Source: Aggregatilineales bacterium (lineage in GTDB: Bacteria; Chloroflexota; Anaerolineae; Aggregatilineales; Ch27). From it: a stretch of DNA of 59,231 nt. This document shows, in pieces, positions 54,123-59,231 of this stretch. The position numbers were made by a program, and so were the translations under genes. The notes beneath the pieces are model-generated. The model made no database searches. It was not told where the DNA came from and saw nothing but the letters and a program-made list of their open reading frames with translations. Numbering within the stretch: position 1 is the stretch's first letter; each line of letters begins with the position of its first letter. The DNA lies in the NCBI GenBank assembly GCA_029976025.1, contig JARKNX010000138.1:1-59231 (forward strand), read 5' to 3'.

Positions 54123-56597
54123 ATGAGCAAGATAACGCGACAGACGCTGATCGGCTGGCTGCTGGTCATCGCCCTGCTGCTCACCGGGCCGGCGACTGTC
54201 CTGGCCCAGGGCGGCGACGAGATCACCCTGGTCCCCTTCACCAATGAGGCATTCCAGATTCAGGGCGTGGTCCCGGAGGGATGGAGCATGGCCGCGCCCG
54301 GCGTGTATGCCCGCGGGGCGCACATGGGCGACCTGACCAGCCTGATCATGCAGGCGGCGCCCGGCATGACCATCGACAGTCTGGTCAGCCTGCTGCTCCA
54401 CCAGTTGAGCATTGACGCCCTGCCGGAGCCGATCGGCGTGCAGGAAACCGCCGCCTATACCTGGACGGTGTACCAGGTCCCGGTCAACGCCTCCGGCTTC
54501 AATATCATGATTGACCTGGCCCTGGCGGAAACCGAAACCGGCGTGACGCTGGTCCTCCTGCAGACGCTGGCCGGCGACTACGAGGCGCTACACGAAGCCG
54601 TCTTCGTCCCCGCGCTGGAAGCGCTGGCGCCGCTGGAAGCCGCCCGGCCGGAGGCCGAAACGGGCGGCGGGCGGGCGGGCATCGCCAGCACCTACGAGGA
54701 CCCGGAAGGCCGTTTCAGCGTGCCCGTGCCGACAAACTGGACCGTCGAAGTGCGCGAAGGCTACACCTACCTGTACTCCCCGAACGACCTGATCGGCGTC
54801 TCTATCGTGGTCGTGGAGGGGGAAGAGGACCCGGAAGCAGCCCGCGAACAGGCCTGGCAGATCGTCGATCCGGCCTTCGACAGGGAGCTGACTGACACAG
54901 TTCAGGTCCCCAGCAACGAGCTTGACAACCTGATGCTTTACACCTACCGCTTCGACGAAGCGGAGGGCCTGATCTACCAGGTTGTGGTGTACGTCCTTGA
55001 CGGGACGAGCACCGCCCTGATCTACCGGGCTGACCTGACCGATGCCCAACAGCGCGCCGCCCAGCTCCAGATCATCGACAGCGGCTTCGAGATCGCCGGC
55101 ATGGAAAAGCAGGATATCGCCGGGGTTGAGCCAGCCCCGCTGGCTGACGACACAATCGCCGCGCTGGAGGCTTATATCGCTGACACCATGGCGCGCTACC
55201 AGACGCCCGGCGCAGCAGTGGCCATCGTCCAGAACGGCGCGGTGGTCTATGCCGGCGGCTTCGGCCAGCGCGACCCGGCGGGCGACCCGGTCACGGCGGA
55301 CACGCTGATGATGATCGGCTCCACCACCAAGACCTTCACCACCCTGCTCATGGCCCAACTGGTGGACGAAGGGCTGATGACCTGGGATACGCCGGTCACA
55401 GAAATCCTGCCCACCTTCCGCGTGGCTGACCCGGACGTGACCGGCCGAATCACGATGGAGAACATGGTCTGCGCCTGCACCGGCGTCCCGCGCCGCGATC
55501 TGGAGTTCATCTTCCAGGGCGAGGAAATCACCCCGCAGGGTGTGATCGCGTCGCTGGCTGACTTCACGTTCTTCACCGACTTCGGCGAGGCGTTCCAGTA
55601 CAGCAACCAGATGGTGGCCGCCGGGGGGTACCTCGCCGCGCTGGCCGCCGGAGGCAGCTTCGACACGGTCTACCAGGACTATACCGCCCAGATTCAGTCG
55701 CGCATCCTGGACCCGCTGGACATGGAGCGCACAACCTTCTCCTTCGACGCGGTGCAGGCCGACGCCGACCACGCGGCGCCATACAGTCTGGCGCTGGATT
55801 TCACCTACACCCCCCTGCCGCTGGCAGCCGAGGAAATGGCGCTTTACGCCGTCGCCCCGGCCGGCCTGTTGTGGTCCTCGGCCAACGACATGGCGGAGTA
55901 CCTGATCATGCAGCTAAATCAGGGGGTTGCCGCCGATGGGACACGGATCGTCTCCGCTGAGAATCTGGATCACACCCGGCAGCCGCAGATCGCCATCACC
56001 GCCACCGACAGCTACGGTCTGGGCTGGATTATCAGCGATTTCTACGGCCAGCCGATGCTCAGCCACGCCGGCAATACCCTCGGTTTCAGCTCTGAGTTCG
56101 CCTTCCTGCCGGAAGCGGACCTGGGCATCGTGGTGCTGACCAACCAGCAGGGTTCGCTGCTGAACAGCGCCGTGCGCGACAGGCTGTTCGAGCTGCTGTT
56201 CGGCCTGAGTCTGGACACGGACGCCCGGCTCGAAATGGCCTACACCATGCTCCGCAGCCAGCTTGAGAAGAACTACGAGAAGCTGACGCAGACAATCGAC
56301 GACGCCACAGCGGCCATTGCCGGGGGCACCTATACCAGCGACGCGCTGGGCGAGATCGTCATTGCGCGGCAGGCGGATGGGACACTGACGCTCGACGCGG
56401 GCGCTTTCCAGTCCGCCCTGTGGCTGTACACGCCGGACGAAGAGGAACAGGCCAGAACGCCAGAAGGCCAGATCACGCTGCAACTGGCTGACCCGCCGCT
56501 GGCCGGGATGGACCTGACCTGGGAGCCGGTCGAGGATGGCTACCAGCTCAAGATCGGCGCCGGCACGATGGAGTACCGCTTCGAGCGGGTGAGCTGA
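54123..56597 (+). CDS. Secreted beta-lactamase-fold serine hydrolase with two N-terminal PsbP/DcrB-like units
   Basis: 825 residues from ATG 54123 (GAGGAG upstream). Signal peptide about 10-30 (TVLAQGG). Two related beta-alpha units at about 38-185 and 195-330 (VPEGWSMAAPGVYARG; VPTNWTVEVREGYTYLYS). The catalytic domain then shows S-x-x-K (STTK near 399), Y-x-N (YSN near 492) and the HxG box (HAG near 647), as in class C-type esterases and DD-peptidases. A C-terminal beta domain (about 735-825) completes it. Extracellular peptidase or esterase; ligand unknown. Confidence 0.88.
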   Translation: MSKITRQTLIGWLLVIALLLTGPATVLAQGGDEITLVPFTNEAFQIQGVVPEGWSMAAPGVYARGAHMGDLTSLIMQAAPGMTIDSLVSLLLHQLSIDALPEPIGVQETAAYTWTVYQVPVNASGFNIMIDLALAETETGVTLVLLQTLAGDYEALHEAVFVPALEALAPLEAARPEAETGGGRAGIASTYEDPEGRFSVPVPTNWTVEVREGYTYLYSPNDLIGVSIVVVEGEEDPEAAREQAWQIVDPAFDRELTDTVQVPSNELDNLMLYTYRFDEAEGLIYQVVVYVLDGTSTALIYRADLTDAQQRAAQLQIIDSGFEIAGMEKQDIAGVEPAPLADDTIAALEAYIADTMARYQTPGAAVAIVQNGAVVYAGGFGQRDPAGDPVTADTLMMIGSTTKTFTTLLMAQLVDEGLMTWDTPVTEILPTFRVADPDVTGRITMENMVCACTGVPRRDLEFIFQGEEITPQGVIASLADFTFFTDFGEAFQYSNQMVAAGGYLAALAAGGSFDTVYQDYTAQIQSRILDPLDMERTTFSFDAVQADADHAAPYSLALDFTYTPLPLAAEEMALYAVAPAGLLWSSANDMAEYLIMQLNQGVAADGTRIVSAENLDHTRQPQIAITATDSYGLGWIISDFYGQPMLSHAGNTLGFSSEFAFLPEADLGIVVLTNQQGSLLNSAVRDRLFELLFGLSLDTDARLEMAYTMLRSQLEKNYEKLTQTIDDATAAIAGGTYTSDALGEIVIARQADGTLTLDAGAFQSALWLYTPDEEEQARTPEGQITLQLADPPLAGMDLTWEPVEDGYQLKIGAGTMEYRFERVS

Positions 56598-56608
56598 TCC
56601 GGCATCAT

Positions 56609-56638
56609 CCCCCTCTTCACGTCGCTGTGCAGAGGGGG
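56609..56638 (+). terminator. Hairpin after the serine hydrolase gene
   Basis: Eight-bp stem CCCCCTCT/AGAGGGGG, 14-base loop, 12 bases past the stop; no T run, so termination is likely but not sure. Confidence 0.5.
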
Positions 56639-56666
56639 CGGCAATAGAAATAAGGAAGGATGATCG

Positions 56667-56691
56667 GACAGGGGGCTTGAAGCCCCCTGTC
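56667..56691. repeat. 25-bp palindrome (GACAnGGGGCTT family, copy 2)
   Basis: GACAGGGGGCTT-G-AAGCCCCCTGTC, followed by AGGC as at the first copy (32633-32656). Lies between convergent genes. Confidence 0.8.
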
Positions 56692-56763
56692 AGGCCTCTA
56701 CCGGGCGGTTAGCCGGGGGCGCGGCCCCAACCCGGGCCGACTTCGATACAGGACCGGCGTGTT

Positions 56764-57489
56764 TCACCCCTGGCTGGCGTAGATAAGCGGCAGGTCCCAG
56801 ATGGTGATGATGCCCAGCAAGGCTTCGCGCGGGTCGCCGTGCTCCGTGATCAGGATCGCCTCCAGCGGCAGGCCGCTGTGCTCGCGGGCGCGGAAGGCGT
56901 CCAGCACGGCGAAGATCGTGGCGTCCTGGGCGAAGAAAGCGTAATCCATGCCGCCGGGCGTATCCGGCTTGCAGTCGCAGGCCAGAATCTCAGCGATCAG
57001 GGTCTCCTCCAGGTAGAGGGTGTACTGCGGCGCGCAGCGGCCCAGCCAGCGGGCGATATCGTTGGCCGTCAGCAGGGCCACAAACCCATCGTCATCCCGG
57101 ATGGGGATCTGCGAGAAGTCGTGCTGGAGCATGACATAGGCCGCCGAGGCGAGCCGGTCCAGCGGCGACATGGCGACCACCGGCCGGGCGAAACGCGGGA
57201 TCACCCGCGGCGGATTCTCCAGCGCGGCCTGCAGAGCCTCGATCTCGCGCACGGCGGTCTCATTCGGCTCAGCCAGGACGCGCCCGTCAGTGCGCTCGTG
57301 GACGATGGCGTTGCGCAGATCGGCGAATTCCTTGAGATCGTCGCTGTAGCGCCGCACACCGGCGCTCAACTCCGCGCCGCGATCGACCAGTTTGTAGAAG
57401 CGGGTGTGCTTCTCCATCCCGGTCAGGGTCCGCAGGTAGCGCTCAATTGCGCCGAAGGCGGCCAGGAACCGCTCGGATTTCGTCGCCAT
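56764..57489 (-). CDS. CBS-domain protein with HEPN-like N-terminal region
   Basis: 241 residues from ATG 57489 (AGGCAGGG upstream); an N-terminal extension of 55 codons reads in the Ig-lipoprotein region and is rejected. Residues 1-90 are helical and contain R59-N-A-I-V-H64 (ADLRNAIVHERTD), the R-x4-H motif of HEPN RNases. Two CBS domains follow (about 98-150, IPIRDDDGFVALLTANDIARWL; 170-238, LPLEAILITEHGDPREALLG). CBS pairs bind adenosine nucleotides. HEPN nuclease activity is an inference. Confidence 0.8.
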   Translation of the reverse strand: MATKSERFLAAFGAIERYLRTLTGMEKHTRFYKLVDRGAELSAGVRRYSDDLKEFADLRNAIVHERTDGRVLAEPNETAVREIEALQAALENPPRVIPRFARPVVAMSPLDRLASAAYVMLQHDFSQIPIRDDDGFVALLTANDIARWLGRCAPQYTLYLEETLIAEILACDCKPDTPGGMDYAFFAQDATIFAVLDAFRAREHSGLPLEAILITEHGDPREALLGIITIWDLPLIYASQG

Positions 57490-57511
57490 GCATCCCTGCC
57501 TCCGGGCGTCC

Positions 57512-58069
57512 CTAGGCCGGGTCCACCACCACTTCGATATTGGCGGTCGGGCTGCCATGCGTGATAACCGGCACGGACGCCGTGTTGGTGAACAGCAGCG
57601 CCCCCGCGGCGTCGGTGATGCGGACCCGCAGCGCGTAGGAGCCGCTCTCCTCAATCACAGCCGGGACGTAGATCACTTCAAAGGAGTACGGCGGGCTGGC
57701 GAGGTCGGATACCGTCTGCTCGCCAATCACGACGGCTGGCGCATCGGCGCGGGAGACATCCTCAATCTGGACCGACAGGACTGCGCCGGCCGGCGGAGCG
57801 GCCTCCCCGGAGTACGTCACGGTGCCGGTGACGGAAGCGATGGCCGGCACCTCCCCGGCTGCCGGGGCCGGCTCGCTCTCAGCCGTCGGGGTTAGCTCAA
57901 CCGTGGCCTGGCCGGTCTCATCCCCGCCTGCGGGGGCCGGCTCATCTTCGGTGGCGGGGGCGCCTTCCGCGCCCGCGCCGCCATGTCCCGGGGCCGGGTA
58001 GGCCGGCTCACCGCACGCGGTCAGCACGAGAATCAGAATCAGCAGCAGGCTGACAAGACGGAATCGCAT
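57512..58069 (-). CDS. Lipoprotein with Ig-like domain
   Basis: 185 residues, GAGGAG upstream. Lipobox LTAC (about residue 19). A P/A/E-rich spacer of about 70 residues precedes a beta-sandwich domain (VTGTVTYSGEAAPPAGAVLS; PYSFEVIYVPAVIEESGSYA) resembling YbaY or Ig-like folds. Probably a surface lipoprotein; role unknown. Ends 22 bases before the HEPN-CBS gene. Confidence 0.7.
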   Translation of the reverse strand: MRFRLVSLLLILILVLTACGEPAYPAPGHGGAGAEGAPATEDEPAPAGGDETGQATVELTPTAESEPAPAAGEVPAIASVTGTVTYSGEAAPPAGAVLSVQIEDVSRADAPAVVIGEQTVSDLASPPYSFEVIYVPAVIEESGSYALRVRITDAAGALLFTNTASVPVITHGSPTANIEVVVDPA

Positions 58070-58149
58070 CTCTTTGGCTCCTCACAGATTATTTCAGACG
58101 CACACCCCCCGTATCTCATTATACGCCAGCCCGCCGGCCAGTTCCACAC

Positions 58150-58270
58150 GTAGCCTCATCCACCCCACCCCCGGTCTCTCTCCATCCTGTATGGAGAGGG
58201 AAGTACAACCGCGCCCGGCGCGGCTCCTGCTCCCTTCTTCCGTCAACGGAGGAAGGGCCGGGGATGGAGG
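58150..58270. repeat. Composite GC-rich palindromes (CCACCCC/CCGGGG family)
   Basis: Two hairpins, CTCTCCAT-ATGGAGAG (58178-58198) and CCCTTC.TCCGT-ACGGA.GAAGGG (58232-58257), inside outer CCACCCCACCCCCGG/CCGGGGATGG arms. Directly before the arylamine acetyltransferase stop. Confidence 0.65.
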
Positions 58271-59131
58271 TCAGGTCCCGTCCCACACATCGTGCGGCGG
58301 GGTGCGGGACAGGGCGGCGGCGATCACGCGCGCGTCCATCCCGAAGCGGCGGGCCAGCGCCGCCGGCAGGTCGGCCTGCTCCTCCTCCGCCAGTGGGATC
58401 GACTCCTCCTGCCCGGCGGTCCGCCGGATCAGCCCCTTGCCCTCGCTGTAGCGCCAGATCGCCCAGGCGGCCATCTGCCAGGGGCGGGCTGTCGGGTGTG
58501 GCTCAACCTTCTGGATGATGACTTCTCGGAGGAACTGACCGTCGGGCGCGTGATCGCGCAACAGGCGGGCCATGAAGCGATCATCAGACACCGGCGGGCC
58601 ATTCACCCAGAAACAGACCTGCTCAAAGCGGTGGGCGGAGCGCCGGATCAGCCAGCGCTCCAGCCCGACCGGCGTCGCCGCGTAGGTGTAGACCGGCGCC
58701 TCGACCGAGGTCGGCGCGTCGCTATCCAGCGGGAGGGCCGCCGGGATCGGGTAGCCGGCATCGGCCAGCCAGGTCAGGCCATCCAGCCGCACCAGGAGGG
58801 CGCAGTGCGGCTCGACGGTGGCCGACTCCATGTCGCAAAAAGCCATCGTGCTGGTGAAGCCGAGCGCCTCCAGCAGGGCGCGCAGGGCGAAGTTGCTCTC
58901 AAAACAGGTGCCGCCCGTCCCCAGACGCAGGGCATCGGCGAAGAAGGCCGCCGGCCGGCGGGCGTAATCAGCGGGCGCGCCAGGCCGCTGGTGGCGGGCG
59001 ATGCGCGACGCCGATTCCCAGGGGATATGCGTGGCCCAGCCCAGCAGCAGGCGGCTGAGGAAGTCCGGCGCAGGCGCGGCGGCTTCCAGCCCCAGCCAGG
59101 CCAGGATGTCATCTACGGGGAGCGTCGCCAT
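58271..59131 (-). CDS. Arylamine N-acetyltransferase
   Basis: 286 residues from ATG 59131 with GGAGAA upstream. The catalytic triad is visible: C76 in GTGGTCFESN, H109 in VEPHCALL and D124 in WLADAGYP. It transfers acetyl groups from acetyl-CoA to arylamines or hydrazines; in bacteria also tied to polyketide starter units and sterol breakdown. Cytosolic, no signal peptide. Confidence 0.93.
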   Translation of the reverse strand: MATLPVDDILAWLGLEAAAPAPDFLSRLLLGWATHIPWESASRIARHQRPGAPADYARRPAAFFADALRLGTGGTCFESNFALRALLEALGFTSTMAFCDMESATVEPHCALLVRLDGLTWLADAGYPIPAALPLDSDAPTSVEAPVYTYAATPVGLERWLIRRSAHRFEQVCFWVNGPPVSDDRFMARLLRDHAPDGQFLREVIIQKVEPHPTARPWQMAAWAIWRYSEGKGLIRRTAGQEESIPLAEEEQADLPAALARRFGMDARVIAAALSRTPPHDVWDGT

Positions 59132-59175
59132 GAGGATTTCTCCTGCCGAGATCAATATGGGTCGGTTGGATCGCG

Positions 59176-59231
59176 CCTCACCCTCACCTCACCCCCCGGC
59201 CCCCTCTCCAACAAGTGGAGAGGGGGAGTCC
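59176..59231. repeat. Dispersed CCTCACCCC palindrome at the window edge
   Basis: CCTCACCTCACCCCCCGGCC, then an 11-bp stem CCCCCTCTCCA/TGGAGAGGGGG (59200-59226) with loop ACAAG. Cut by the right edge. Confidence 0.7.

Overview
GC-rich chromosomal fragment (no rRNA, no CRISPR array seen) from a bacterium that I infer to be a Chloroflexota (Anaerolineae-like) organism. The inference rests on style rather than on a phylogenetic marker: many secreted proteins with Pro/Thr linkers, SH3b and PPC-like domains, parallel beta-helix proteins, GT39-type membrane glycosyltransferases, dispersed GC-rich palindromes of the CCTCACCCC type, and a GAAC-N4-GTTC box.

Layout. (1) 1-18958 is a surface-polysaccharide locus. 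A rightward run (GT4 fragment, CapK-like adenylate-forming enzyme, GT2, GNAT, methyltransferase; mostly ATGA overlaps) meets a leftward run head-on. The leftward run holds a chain-length/BY-kinase with an FHA domain, a PglF/WbpM-type epimerase-dehydratase, a DegT aminotransferase, a PglC-type phosphoglycosyl transferase, an FAD oxidoreductase, two GT39-like proteins, a dimethylformamidase-like secreted protein and another glycosyltransferase. Together they suggest synthesis of an amino-/acetamido-sugar glycan on a polyprenyl carrier with phosphotyrosine control. No Wzx flippase or clear Wzy is inside the window. (2) 19030-26720: MFS transporter, cytidine deaminase, a vapBC-like module bracketed by an 81-bp direct repeat of the alanine dehydrogenase 3' end, ald, a cupin protein, a beta-helix protein and an orphan ECF-type ATPase. 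(3) 26841-36393: small holin-like membrane protein, three secreted SH3b proteins, an FtsX/LolD-type ABC exporter. (4) 36634-42987: phosphatase, small proteins, SRPBCC protein, a HindIII-like restriction-modification pair of lower GC, and a 65-aa ORF behind a LexA-like box. (5) 43157-47689: a redoxin lipoprotein with an in-frame TGA at the first position of its CxxC motif and a SECIS-like hairpin (probable selenoprotein), a GH46-like hydrolase, a cold-shock gene with a long leader that contains a terminator-like hairpin, tRNA-Arg(CCT), and a beta-helix protein. (6) 47708-59231: two phage-like small genes, a PAS sensor kinase, lipoproteins, a J-domain protein, a zinc-ribbon protein, a beta-lactamase-fold hydrolase, a HEPN-like/CBS protein, a lipoprotein and an arylamine N-acetyltransferase.

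The most interesting points are the UPPC selenoprotein candidate, the ald-vapBC-ald' arrangement with 5 of 6 repeat differences synonymous, the HindIII-like RM system, the FHA-fused BY-kinase, and the csp leader. All calls come from reading the sequence; no database search was run.
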